DNA of 64,000 nucleotides from an uncultured bacterium (GCA_905233945.1 CAJOFY010000003.1:57868-121867); one strand, 5' to 3'; positions 48,476 through 58,271 are shown, counted from the stretch's first letter. Notes: generated by a model not told the origin, from the sequence alone. Made by a program: numbers and translations.

Positions 48476-49228
48476 ATGACTGTAAACAGCATCTGTTCAA
48501 TAGTTTCAAATGAATTTGTCACGAAAGACACCTTCTTGATGAATATCGCCTTTGACGAAGTTCCGCAGCCGGGACAGTTTCTCATGCTTTCAAAGCCTGA
48601 CGGCCTCATGGACCCTTTTCTGCCGCGCCCGATCTCGGTTTTCGACTGGAATGACGGCGTGCTTTCGCTTCTCATCAAGGTTGTCGGCAAAGGAACGAAG
48701 ATGCTTTCCGAAATGAGATCCGGAGAAAAACTGAGAATCACAGGATACCTGGGAAACAGTTTCCCCGATACGACTGAAAAACTTCTCTGCATCGGCGGAG
48801 GGATCGGCGTGGCGCCGCTTTTATACACGGCAAAAAAATCAAAAGCTGCTGACAAACGCTTTATCTTCGGCTTCAGAGATAAGGACTCCATTCTTTTGAA
48901 AGAAAAATTTGAAAAATTAGGCGAAGTAACAATTACAACCGATGACGGAAGCTACGGCCTTAAAAAATATCCGCACGAAGTGCTTGAAACCCTTATGGAT
49001 AAGGGGCTTGAGCCCAGTTTGATATGCACCTGCGGGCCTGTAATCATGATGGACTGCGTTGAAAAAGTTTTCGCAAGATATGGAAGAGGCGAGCTTTACA
49101 AATCCTACGAATCGACAATGGGCTGCGGCATAGGAGCGTGCCTCGGCTGCAGGATAGAAACTCCCGGCGGCAGCTTTTTAGTCTGCAAGGAAGGCCCTGT
49201 ATTTAAGACAAACCGGAGGGAAAAATGA
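48476..49228 (+). CDS. pyrK: Dihydroorotate dehydrogenase electron-transfer subunit-like flavoprotein
   Basis: PQPGQFLMLSKP, PRPISVFDW, CIGGGIGVAPLL, CTCGPVIMM, ESTMGCGIGACLGCRI. Confidence 0.88.
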   Translation: MTVNSICSIVSNEFVTKDTFLMNIAFDEVPQPGQFLMLSKPDGLMDPFLPRPISVFDWNDGVLSLLIKVVGKGTKMLSEMRSGEKLRITGYLGNSFPDTTEKLLCIGGGIGVAPLLYTAKKSKAADKRFIFGFRDKDSILLKEKFEKLGEVTITTDDGSYGLKKYPHEVLETLMDKGLEPSLICTCGPVIMMDCVEKVFARYGRGELYKSYESTMGCGIGACLGCRIETPGGSFLVCKEGPVFKTNRREK

Positions 49229-50238
49229 AAAAGACGACGATAATTTTTGTTCTTATTGCTTTCTGCGCTCTGATTTTCGGCTGCGGCAGCGTTGACAAAA
49301 AAGGAAACGACGAAAAAGAGGCGAACCTCAAACTTCTTGAAGAGGAGAGCAAAGACGCAGCGTTCAACGAAGGACAGGAGTTTTTAAAGAAAAACGAATT
49401 CGAGAAAGCGATCGAATCTTTCAAAAAAAGCACGGTCAAAGACGCCGAGTTTTATATCGCCTACGCTTTGAACGCGCTTGGCCGCACCGAAGAAGCGAAA
49501 AAAGCCTTTGAGACCTGTGTTGAAAAAGGAGTTCAGAAGGTTGAATCATTTTACAACCTTGCTTTGATTTCCTATGATTCAAAAAATCCTGAATCGGCAA
49601 TAATTTATGCTGAAAAAGCTTTAAGTCTTAATCCGAAGCATATTGCAACTCTTTTTTTCTATGGAAATATGTTTTTTGTCGGAAATAATATGGACGAAGC
49701 TCTGAAATATTACAAAGAAGCGGAAAAAATTGATCCTGGATCGAGCGATATACAAACTGCGATTTTTGTGGTTTATCTACAGACAGAACAGTATGAAAAC
49801 GCATGGAAAATCAGAGAAAAGGTCGATAAGGACGCACCGGAAACAGTTTTGGCTGTTATGCAGCTTGCAGAAATGACGGGCAATTTCCTTGAAGGGGCAA
49901 AATTTGCGAAAAAGGAGCTCCTGAATGTTTCGCAGATAAGAAATCTGGCGAAAATCCTTTTCACAAAGGGCGGTGATTTGATTGAAGCCATCGAACTTGC
50001 GGAAAAAGAGGAGATCGCGGAAGGCAAATATTCGGTTCTCGACCGTTCCACAACAAAAGGAAGTGCCTACATTCTGGCTCTTAATTCTGAAAAAAATCTT
50101 TTTGTTTCATGTGAAACAAATCCGTCAAACCTTCTTCCGACCGAGGTTTCAGAGCAGGGGATCAAAGTTGAAGGCGTTGAAAACATCATACCGTTCAAAG
50201 AGATTTCAACCAAGCTTTCTGAGATCTGCAAAAACTGA
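49225..50238 (+). CDS. TPR-repeat lipoprotein
   Basis: FCALIFGCGSV lipobox; repeated AEK-ALSLNPKH-ATLFFYGN-F-type units. Confidence 0.8.
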   Translation: MKKTTIIFVLIAFCALIFGCGSVDKKGNDEKEANLKLLEEESKDAAFNEGQEFLKKNEFEKAIESFKKSTVKDAEFYIAYALNALGRTEEAKKAFETCVEKGVQKVESFYNLALISYDSKNPESAIIYAEKALSLNPKHIATLFFYGNMFFVGNNMDEALKYYKEAEKIDPGSSDIQTAIFVVYLQTEQYENAWKIREKVDKDAPETVLAVMQLAEMTGNFLEGAKFAKKELLNVSQIRNLAKILFTKGGDLIEAIELAEKEEIAEGKYSVLDRSTTKGSAYILALNSEKNLFVSCETNPSNLLPTEVSEQGIKVEGVENIIPFKEISTKLSEICKN

Positions 50239-50242
50239 ATTT

Positions 50243-51061
50243 TTAAATCCCCTCTTTAAACATCTTCATCATTTCGTTGGTTAAGCTGATACTGTCCGGC
50301 TGCAGCTCGATCTCATCACGTTTGAGCCACTGCGCGAACTTCAGTTCGTTTTCGTCAAGGCGGATCTCGTTGTCACCATCAGCTTCGCAGAAAAAACCGA
50401 CTAAAATATCCTGCGCGATCCCCCACGGCTGCGATTTGTAGTAGCTGATGTTTGTGACCTTTATGCCGGTTTCTTCCATCACTTCGCGCGCCACGGTCTG
50501 CTCCAGAGTTTCACCGATCTCAGTAAAACCTGCGACAAGGGCATTGTGGTTATAACCGTTGCGATACCTCGTGACCAAAAGGGAGTCGCCTTTCGTGACA
50601 GCCACGATGACAGCGGGATTTATGCGGGGATAGACGGTGTTTCCGCATTTTTTGCAGACAAGAGCACGCTCGGTTTCGGAAAAGGAAAGTTCTGCCGCGC
50701 ATCTTCCGCAAAAGCGGTTATCCATGTACCAGCGCCACAAGTGATATGCCGTGAATGCGACAAGAAGATCAGCATTTCCGCAGTTTCCGCGCAGCTCACG
50801 CAAGCCCTGATAGCTAAAGCCTGCGAGCGAAATTTCATCCTGGGTGACGGCAAGAAAATAGCGTTTTTCATCCACTGAAAAGAGGTAAATTATTTTTTTT
50901 GTTGCCGGCGAATTTTTTGCAACCGGAAACAAAATGTGTCCGCTTTCCGCTTTAACGAGGATCTTGCCGTTTTTGTTAAAATAGAGAATGAAATCAGTCT
51001 CTTGAAGCTTTAGATTTTTAAAAGCGATATCGAATTTACTTGGACCAATGTCCTGGATCAT
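50243..51061 (-). CDS. nudC: NADH pyrophosphatase (Nudix)
   Basis: FCGRCAAELSFSETERALVCKKCGNTVYPRINPAVI, GFTEIGETLEQTVAREVMEETGI, YYKSQPWGIAQD. Confidence 0.95.
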   Translation of the reverse strand: MIQDIGPSKFDIAFKNLKLQETDFILYFNKNGKILVKAESGHILFPVAKNSPATKKIIYLFSVDEKRYFLAVTQDEISLAGFSYQGLRELRGNCGNADLLVAFTAYHLWRWYMDNRFCGRCAAELSFSETERALVCKKCGNTVYPRINPAVIVAVTKGDSLLVTRYRNGYNHNALVAGFTEIGETLEQTVAREVMEETGIKVTNISYYKSQPWGIAQDILVGFFCEADGDNEIRLDENELKFAQWLKRDEIELQPDSISLTNEMMKMFKEGI

Positions 51062-51687
51062 GATTTTATCCTCAAACCTTCTATCTCTTTCTGCAGCTGT
51101 TCAAGAAATCTTGCCGCGTCCCCGCCGTCCATCTGGACATGATGGAACTGGAAAGAGACCGGCAGCGTGGTTTTGAAGAAGCCTTTGCGGTATTTTCCCC
51201 ACATCACCATCGGATTGCTGAATTTATCGGTGTATTGATTTATGATGTAGTCGAGTTCCGTCTGTATCATCGCCGATGTTCCGATGATCATACACCCTTC
51301 AAGATAACTGCTTCTGCACTCGTCAGCCGTTTTGACTGTAAGTTTCATATAGTCGCTGTTAAACTGCCGCAGATCATCCGAAAACGGAATGTCGCAGGAG
51401 TTGATTCCGCCTTTGACGTTTCTTACGACGACATTGACTGCGAGCGTGTCATACCGGAAGAGTTTTCCTCCTTCCGGCAGCGTGTAGAATTCCTTCATTC
51501 CGCTTGCAGCTCTGACTATGCACCAGCACATCAGCGTATTGAACTTTATACCGCTCTTTCCGCTCACTTTGAGCAGACGGCTCACATCCATCGTTTTTAC
51601 CAAAGTCACCATCGGCACAGGTGCCGTCATCCAGAGCCTGAAGGCTTCGGAACGGCTGCTTTCCTTGGGATCTATTTCTGTTTTCAT
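51058..51687 (-). CDS. CatA-like (chloramphenicol acetyltransferase-family) protein
   Basis: KFNTLMCWCIVRAASGMKEF, FQFHHVQMDGGDAARFLEQLQ (HHxxxDG catalytic motif with Gln-Met). Confidence 0.82.
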   Translation of the reverse strand: MKTEIDPKESSRSEAFRLWMTAPVPMVTLVKTMDVSRLLKVSGKSGIKFNTLMCWCIVRAASGMKEFYTLPEGGKLFRYDTLAVNVVVRNVKGGINSCDIPFSDDLRQFNSDYMKLTVKTADECRSSYLEGCMIIGTSAMIQTELDYIINQYTDKFSNPMVMWGKYRKGFFKTTLPVSFQFHHVQMDGGDAARFLEQLQKEIEGLRIKS

Positions 51688-51783
51688 TGGAACCCCTGAA
51701 TAAAACATCCGAAAAACGACCGATATTTTAACGATTTTTCAGCTGATTGGAATGTTTCCCTGCGGCTTGTATGCAGAACGAAA

Positions 51784-53352
51784 TTATTCTGAAAAGCATT
51801 GTTGCTTTGCTTTAGATAATTTTTGAATTGACCGGATTCTTTCTTTTGTTTCTTCCGACAGATTGTCGCAGCCATAGAATGCAAAATCACCGATTTTTTT
51901 AACAGAATCCGGAATGACGACAGAAACAAGACTGCTGCAGCCAGAAAAAGCACTTTCATTGATTTCTGTAACGGATTCAGGAATAACTAGGGAAACAAGG
52001 CCGGAGCACTCTCCAAATGCGCTGGAACCGATTCTTTTTACGGAATTCGGAATAACTATGGAAGTAAGAGAAGTCTGACCATGAAATGCAAGCCAATCGA
52101 TCACATTAACGGAATCCGGTATTACTGTGTTCGCGCAGCCGCAGATCAGTTTGTTGGTTTTTGTTTCAATTATAGCATTACAGTCGTTTCTGGAATCGTA
52201 TTTCGGATTGTTTTTGTCTACAATTATAGAAGTCAGTTTTCTGCAATTACAAAATTGGCCGGGACCGATTTTTTTAACTGAATCCGGAATGACGACAGAA
52301 ACAAGACTGCTGCAGCCTAAAAAAGCATAACCATTAATTCTCTTAACGGAATTCGGGATAACTATTGAAGTGAGGTTTGTACAGTTGCTAAATGCACTCC
52401 AATCGATTTCCGTAACGGAATTTGAGATATTTACCGAGGTAAGACTTGTGCACCCCCAAAATGCATTTTCACCGATTTTCGTAACGGAGTTTGGAATAAC
52501 TATTGAAGTGAGTCCGGAACATTTAACGAATGCATTATCACCGATTTTTTTAACTGAATCCGGTATGACAGTGCCTGCGCAGCCGCAGATCAATTTTTTG
52601 CTTTTTGTTTCAATTACTGCATTACAGTTGTCTCTGGAATCATATTTCGGGTTATTTTTATCTACGGTGATCGATGTCAGGTTTACACAATTGCTGAAAG
52701 CATCTTCGCCGATTTCTGTAACGGAATCAGAAAATACAACAGAGGTGAGACTAGTACAGCCGGAAAAAGCATACTCGCCAATCTCCTTAACTGATTCCGG
52801 GATAACTACGGAAGTGAGACTTGTGCAGCCCATAAATGCATAGTTACCGATTTTTGTTGCACACTTCGAAATAACAACGGAAGCAAGAGTTGTGCTGTCC
52901 TTAAAGGCCGAATCATCAATTATCTTTACGGAATCGGGAATAACTATTGAAGTAAGCCCGATGCAGTCACCGAATGCTCTGGAACCGATTTCTGTAACGG
53001 AATTAGGGATATCTATGGAAGTGAGTCTAGCACAGCCTGTAAATGCAAAATCGTTGATTTTCGTAACGGAGTTTGGAATAACGACGGATGAGAGTGTTTT
53101 ACACAAAGTAAATGCACGTTCTCCGATTTCTGTTAAAGAATCAGGAAGAACGATTGAAGTGAGTGTTTCGCTGTCGCGAAAACCATTTTTATCAATAATT
53201 CTTTCCACTGGTTTTTTTAGTTTTATAACTCCTTTGCCGTCCGCAAAATCGTGGGAAAAGGCTTCTTTCGCAATCCAATTGTTAAATTTTTTATTGGATA
53301 ATTTTTTGGAACTTTCATAACAAATAGTTATCGACAATGTTTCTGTTTCCAT
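51784..53352 (-). CDS. BspA-type leucine-rich repeat (LRR_5) protein without obvious signal peptide
   Basis: About 17 copies of SVxxIGxxAFxGCxSLTSVVIPxSV-type repeats. Confidence 0.92.
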   Translation of the reverse strand: METETLSITICYESSKKLSNKKFNNWIAKEAFSHDFADGKGVIKLKKPVERIIDKNGFRDSETLTSIVLPDSLTEIGERAFTLCKTLSSVVIPNSVTKINDFAFTGCARLTSIDIPNSVTEIGSRAFGDCIGLTSIVIPDSVKIIDDSAFKDSTTLASVVISKCATKIGNYAFMGCTSLTSVVIPESVKEIGEYAFSGCTSLTSVVFSDSVTEIGEDAFSNCVNLTSITVDKNNPKYDSRDNCNAVIETKSKKLICGCAGTVIPDSVKKIGDNAFVKCSGLTSIVIPNSVTKIGENAFWGCTSLTSVNISNSVTEIDWSAFSNCTNLTSIVIPNSVKRINGYAFLGCSSLVSVVIPDSVKKIGPGQFCNCRKLTSIIVDKNNPKYDSRNDCNAIIETKTNKLICGCANTVIPDSVNVIDWLAFHGQTSLTSIVIPNSVKRIGSSAFGECSGLVSLVIPESVTEINESAFSGCSSLVSVVIPDSVKKIGDFAFYGCDNLSEETKERIRSIQKLSKAKQQCFSE

Positions 53353-53712
53353 TCTGATCTCCTAAAAAATTAAAAATAAAAAGGCATTTTTTCTGTTTTT
53401 CTACCATTTTTTACATAGCGGAAGCATCGTAGTAAAATTTTAGAAAAAGTCCAGAAAATCAGATGAGTTGGTTTCAGCAGATTGCGTTTTTTGCAGTAAC
53501 CGCGCTTGCTTCGACCAAGATTGGCAACCAATATAACAAATGCAGAATTCTTATGCTGTGATTTTAAAATAAGAAGCACTTTTTATCTTTTAAGCTACAA
53601 TAATTTCTTCTATAATTTTATTTTTAATTTCAAAAATCTTTATTATAATATTTACCGTTCCTTTGTTGATTGCAAACAGAATAAAAACCAATATTTTTGC
53701 GACAAGTAAAAA

Positions 53713-53816
53713 CTGTTGGGGGTAAAAAAGCGACTGCCACGGTCCCTGGCACTGCCGAAACAGGAGAAGGGATACCGTGGCTTACAAGGAGAATGTTATA
53801 AGAAATTTTTTGTAAG
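53713..53816 (+). ncRNA. Candidate structured RNA upstream of the AbiF-like gene
   Basis: Inverted repeats GCCACGGT(53736-53743)/ACCGTGGC(53774-53781) with CCC/GGG extension, and CTTACAA(53781-53787)/TTGTAAG(53810-53816); possible pseudoknot CTGTT(53713-53717)/AACAG(53759-53763). Confidence 0.5.
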
Positions 53817-53829
53817 TCAAGGATAAATT

Positions 53830-54501
53830 ATGGATAAATCAACATTTGCAAACATAGAAAAATCAATTTCACCGGAACGTCTCGCTATCTACAAAACGGA
53901 CGGTGCAAATAACGAGGTGGCGCTTTCGAGGTATATTTACAACATAGAATTGTGTAAGAACCTTTATCCGCTCATAAATATTTTTGAAGTGACATTGCGA
54001 AATTCAATAGACTGTGCTCTTACAGAATTTTTCGATGTGCCGGATTGGAACGATGTAATCCCGCTCATGCAGACAGAACAGATAATGGTCAACGAAGTAA
54101 AAAACAAAATTAAAAAGAAAGGCAAAGAATACTCTCACCCTCGTCTTGTCTCTGAACTTACACTTGGATTCTGGGTCGCTCTCATGGGGAAAAAATACAA
54201 CTCTCAGAAATTCAGATCTTTCATGATAAAAAATATGTTTTATGATTGCCCTTCAGAACAGAAAAATTCCGCTGTATTACAGAAAAATCTTGCTGAAATA
54301 CGGTTTCTGCGAAACAGGATTGCTCACCATGAGCGCATATCGCACTGGAAGGATTTGAATCAAAAACATGATTTGATTCTGGATTTTATCCGTTGGATGT
54401 CGCAGGATATGCACAAAATAGCGGTAAACAATGACACATTCGAAGCAGTTTACAAAAACGGGATCGCTCCCTTTGAACGATTTGTGAAGGAAAAACTGTA
54501 A
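53830..54501 (+). CDS. Abi_2/AbiF-family HEPN protein
   Basis: ALSRYIYNIELCKNLYPLINIFEVTLRNSID; RFLRNRIAHHERI matches R-x4-H HEPN RNase motif. Confidence 0.82.
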   Translation: MDKSTFANIEKSISPERLAIYKTDGANNEVALSRYIYNIELCKNLYPLINIFEVTLRNSIDCALTEFFDVPDWNDVIPLMQTEQIMVNEVKNKIKKKGKEYSHPRLVSELTLGFWVALMGKKYNSQKFRSFMIKNMFYDCPSEQKNSAVLQKNLAEIRFLRNRIAHHERISHWKDLNQKHDLILDFIRWMSQDMHKIAVNNDTFEAVYKNGIAPFERFVKEKL

Positions 54502-54542
54502 AAACTTTATGCCAATAAAACCGACTTGGGTTGAAAGATTTC

Positions 54543-55373
54543 TTAAAACTTCACTGTCAAACTTAATCCGTTTCCCGTCACGGCTACGCTCATGTCGTTT
54601 TTGGTTTTGAGAGTGTGGAAAAAAGGCACCATGACTCCGACGACAGTTCCGATTGCGGCACCGGCTAAAACATCGCTCAGGAAGTGCTTTCCGCTTGAAA
54701 TACGCAGCGCCGCAACTCCGGTTGCAATGGCGTAACTGCCTATGGAAACAGGGATACGCCACGGTGAATCGGGGAAATATTTACAGAAAGTGTAGGTCAG
54801 GAAAGCCGCACTCGCAAAGGCAAAAGTGGTGTGTCCCGAAGGCATTGATTTTGCCCAGTCGCCGTTATTGATCTCGTCCTGCGGCAGATCACGGTCGGAA
54901 TACATGTAGGGCCGTTTGCGGTTCACGGCGAGTTTTGCCAGTTCTTTCAAGCCGTTGGCGATTAGAAGAGTTTCGAGATACATTACGCCGTTTGTGAACC
55001 ACTCTTCTTTATCGGTTGAAAGCAGAATAACCGGAGTCGTCAGCGATGCTATCAGCAGAAAGTCGGTCGCTCCGTCATGGATTTTTGAATAAGGCTGCAT
55101 CAGTTTGCGGTCGAACGGGTTGACATCGCTTTTGTCGTAAATACTTCCGTCATATTTTTTGCGGTTGAGTTCCAGCATATCGTCCAGAATTATTTCGCTT
55201 CCAGTGAGAAGAACGCCGGTTCCGAGCAGGATCCCGTCTGTGAGAGAGTCGAGGGCAAAAACTTTTCCGTTTCCCCGGATATTGAAATTTTTATCCGCCT
55301 TTTCGCTGTTTTCCTCTGCAAAAATCGGCAGCATCGCCAGAATCAGAAAAAATATGCAGACAATTTTTTTCAT
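54543..55373 (-). CDS. PAP2-superfamily phosphatase
   Basis: KLAVNRKRPY, SMPSGHTTFAFASAAF, RISSGKHFLSDVLAGAAIG. Confidence 0.92.
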   Translation of the reverse strand: MKKIVCIFFLILAMLPIFAEENSEKADKNFNIRGNGKVFALDSLTDGILLGTGVLLTGSEIILDDMLELNRKKYDGSIYDKSDVNPFDRKLMQPYSKIHDGATDFLLIASLTTPVILLSTDKEEWFTNGVMYLETLLIANGLKELAKLAVNRKRPYMYSDRDLPQDEINNGDWAKSMPSGHTTFAFASAAFLTYTFCKYFPDSPWRIPVSIGSYAIATGVAALRISSGKHFLSDVLAGAAIGTVVGVMVPFFHTLKTKNDMSVAVTGNGLSLTVKF

Positions 55374-55381
55374 TTCTCCAC

Positions 55382-56524
55382 CTAAAAGATTTCCTTTGCT
55401 GCTTTTTTCATAATTTTTCCAAGCCGACTGTTTACTGTTTCCTGAACTTTTTCAGCTGTTTCTCTCGCAAGAGATTCTTTGATGCCGGCTTTTTTTGCGA
55501 CAGAAAGGATGTCATTCATTGCTGGATTTTTTCCTTCACCGGCGACTGTGGTTGCGTGTTCTCCACCGACAGAGTTCGAATAAGTCAAGTCGTAAGCCGG
55601 AGAGAGGCGCCAGCTGCTGTCATAAACAAAAGAGAAATTGTTGGAATGGTCGTCTCTGTTGTGTGCAAAAACATTGAAACACATGAGAGTGAACATTTTT
55701 TCCACTTCTTCCGCCTGTTTTGTAAGCTGCCAAGTCAAGGCAAGCAGAGAGCAGTAGTCAAGCGACGGGATTCTGTGGGAAGTTTCCAGCAGAGCCGATA
55801 CGGAGGCAGTATGGATTTTTTTCTCTCCAAGCGTGGTTTTCACTCTGTCGAAGCGTTTGCAGCCGAAATATCCCTTGCACACAGCCGATGGAAAGAGTTT
55901 TATTTCGGGAATTTCGATGCCGCAGGCTTTCGCGCAGAGATTGTATTCATATTCCATAAAACCGATATCTGCCGGATCGCCCGACGACGGAAATTTCACG
56001 ATCCAATCTTCGTTATTCAGCCTGATCGTCACTTTCGGCCTCGCTCCGCCGGAAGAGCCGCCCATGGCAAAGAGAGTGTCAAGATCTCCGGAATCTTCAG
56101 TTTGAATGATTTTCCGGCATTCTTCGGCAAGACGGTCAAGGTCGTCGGTTTGTTCCGCGGTTTGCAAGTTGTAAACCGGTTTGTATTCCAAAGCTCCTTT
56201 TCCCGAGGCTCCGACAATGGAGAGACGAGAAAAAGGATCAATTTCTTCCGGACGTTCTCCAGCTTTCCTGAGCATCCGGTCGACAAGCAGTCTGCCCCAG
56301 CCGTCGGGAAGCGAATCGGCAAATATTCCGAAGATTCCATCGAAAGGATCAGTTTTTGCGATTTTTACACCTGCTTGCAGAGGCAGCGAGAAGGGACTGA
56401 TTGAAAATCCGTTTCTAAGCCATTCGTCTGAATATTCAAAAGCGGTCAGCCGTTTCTGGTAGGGAACCATTGTGCCGACTTTTGTCCCGTCTAAAAAAAC
56501 TTCGATCCTATCTGCGGTTTTCAC
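55382..56524 (-). CDS. hipA: HipA-family toxin kinase
   Basis: FADSLPDGWGRLLVDRML, MGGSSGGARPKVTI, FNVFAHNRDDHSNNFSF, LSPAYDLTYS. Confidence 0.93.
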   Translation of the reverse strand: MKTADRIEVFLDGTKVGTMVPYQKRLTAFEYSDEWLRNGFSISPFSLPLQAGVKIAKTDPFDGIFGIFADSLPDGWGRLLVDRMLRKAGERPEEIDPFSRLSIVGASGKGALEYKPVYNLQTAEQTDDLDRLAEECRKIIQTEDSGDLDTLFAMGGSSGGARPKVTIRLNNEDWIVKFPSSGDPADIGFMEYEYNLCAKACGIEIPEIKLFPSAVCKGYFGCKRFDRVKTTLGEKKIHTASVSALLETSHRIPSLDYCSLLALTWQLTKQAEEVEKMFTLMCFNVFAHNRDDHSNNFSFVYDSSWRLSPAYDLTYSNSVGGEHATTVAGEGKNPAMNDILSVAKKAGIKESLARETAEKVQETVNSRLGKIMKKAAKEIF

Positions 56525-56783
56525 GGATAATCTCCTCTATTGATGCAGGTATACGCCGGGTAAACAGGTTCGTGATCTCTTCGTCTTCGCCGACAGTAGA
56601 AACGATTTTAACGAGCGAAAGAAAAGATATTTCGCCGCTGCTTTCAAAGCGTCTGATCGTGGAATAGGGAACGCCGCTGTTCCTGCTTAAATCTTTTATA
56701 GTGATTTTTTTTGCCTTTCTCATTTCTTTAAAGCGTGTCGCGGCATCGACCGCCATTTCCTGCGGAGTTTTCAGCACTATCAT
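56508..56783 (-). CDS. hipB: HipB-like HTH antitoxin
   Basis: MRKAKKITIKDLSRNSGVPYSTIRRFESSGEISFLSLVKI; overlaps hipA by 17 nt. Confidence 0.88.
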   Translation of the reverse strand: MIVLKTPQEMAVDAATRFKEMRKAKKITIKDLSRNSGVPYSTIRRFESSGEISFLSLVKIVSTVGEDEEITNLFTRRIPASIEEIIRENRR

Positions 56784-56915
56784 TCTTGCACCTCAAAATC
56801 GCCAATATATTAGCGTTTGATGATCAAAAAGTCAATTCTTTGACAAAATATTAGCAAACAAAAAACAAGCAACACTATATGAGTCTCTCAGATTTGAAGA
56901 GAAAAGTATAAAAAC

Positions 56916-56953
56916 TTCGACCAAAACAGCATCGCGATGTTGATTTGGTCGAA
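56916..56953. repeat. 38-bp near-perfect palindrome upstream of the AAA/DUF4143 gene
   Basis: TTCGACCAAAaCAgCATCG|CGATGtTGaTTTGGTCGAA; only A-A and G-T mismatches. Confidence 0.85.
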
Positions 56954-56995
56954 AAACTATGATATTTAAAGTTGTATTTTGTTTCGGAGGAGAGC

Positions 56996-58252
56996 GTGTA
57001 TATCAAAAGAACTGTTGAAAAAAACATTGAAAAAGTTGCGGAATCTTTCCCGTGCATCGTGGTTTACGGGCCGCGTCAGGTCGGGAAATCTACTACGGTC
57101 GATCATCTTTTCGGTGAAAAATACAGGCGTGTCACGCTGGATGACACTGATGACCGTGCACTGGCGGAGAGCAACCCGAAACTGTTCCTGGAAACTTACG
57201 GAACGCCTCTGGTTATCGATGAAATCCAGAAAGTTCCTAAACTGCTTGACGAAATAAAAAAGATAATTGATGAAGAGCGCCTGCGCATTATCAAAAACGG
57301 AGGCGAGCGGAAACTCATGTATATTCTGACAGGTTCGAACAGATTTGAGCTTCAGCAGGGAATTTCGGAATCACTCGCCGGAAGATGCGGCATAGTTGAA
57401 ATGCTTTCGTTTTCTCAGGCTGAAAAACATAGTGCAGAAGGTGCAGAATTCACGCCGGAAATTGCGGAACTTCTCAAAAGAGAGCGCGAAAATTCGTTCA
57501 AATACCGCACAAAAAAGGAGATTTTCGAGGATATTTTTACCGGCGGAATGCCGGATGTCTGCCTTGGGAACTCGGAACATGACATTTATTTCAAGTCATA
57601 CATCGCAACTTACATAGAAAAGGATGTGAGAAAACTGATTTCTGCCGGAAACGAGACGACTTTCAGAAATTTTATGTCGCTCATTGCCCTGAGAACTGCC
57701 TGCGAGCTGCATTATGACGAGATTTCAAACAGCGTCGGCATCGATGTCAGAACCTGTAAAAAATGGCTTTCCGTGCTTGAGACTTCAGGCATAATTTATT
57801 TGCTTCAGCCTTTTGCGGCAAAGGCTTCGAACAGAATAATCAAAGCTCCGAAACTTTATTTCACCGATACCGGTCTCTGTGCTTACTTGTGTAAGTGGCC
57901 GAATGCCGAAATGCTTGAAAACTGCGCGATGAGCGGCGCTTTTTTCGAGACTTATGTTGTGAGCGAGCTTCTCAAAAATCTGCTTTCGCACGGTGCAGAT
58001 CCAAAGAAATTGCTTTTTTACTACCGCGATAAGGATCAGAAGGAAATTGATATAATTTATCTGTCGCAGAACAAAGTTTATCCTATAGAAATCAAGACAA
58101 ACGCTTCACCGAAAAATGCGGCTAAAAACTTCGGGGTTTTGGACAAATACGGTCTCGATATCCAGACAGGTCTGATAATCGATTCATGCGACAAAATAAG
58201 GCCGCTTAATGAAAAAGTTTACTACTATCCGGTATTTATGCTGGGACTTTGA
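56996..58252 (+). CDS. AAA+ ATPase with C-terminal DUF4143
   Basis: VVYGPRQVGKSTTVDHL, PLVIDEIQKVPKLLDEIK, YFTDTGLCAYL, KEIDIIYLSQNKVYPIEIK; GTG 56996 follows GGAGGAGAGC. Confidence 0.93.
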   Translation: MYIKRTVEKNIEKVAESFPCIVVYGPRQVGKSTTVDHLFGEKYRRVTLDDTDDRALAESNPKLFLETYGTPLVIDEIQKVPKLLDEIKKIIDEERLRIIKNGGERKLMYILTGSNRFELQQGISESLAGRCGIVEMLSFSQAEKHSAEGAEFTPEIAELLKRERENSFKYRTKKEIFEDIFTGGMPDVCLGNSEHDIYFKSYIATYIEKDVRKLISAGNETTFRNFMSLIALRTACELHYDEISNSVGIDVRTCKKWLSVLETSGIIYLLQPFAAKASNRIIKAPKLYFTDTGLCAYLCKWPNAEMLENCAMSGAFFETYVVSELLKNLLSHGADPKKLLFYYRDKDQKEIDIIYLSQNKVYPIEIKTNASPKNAAKNFGVLDKYGLDIQTGLIIDSCDKIRPLNEKVYYYPVFMLGL

Positions 58253-58271
58253 TTTTTTTGAGGAGGAAGCT

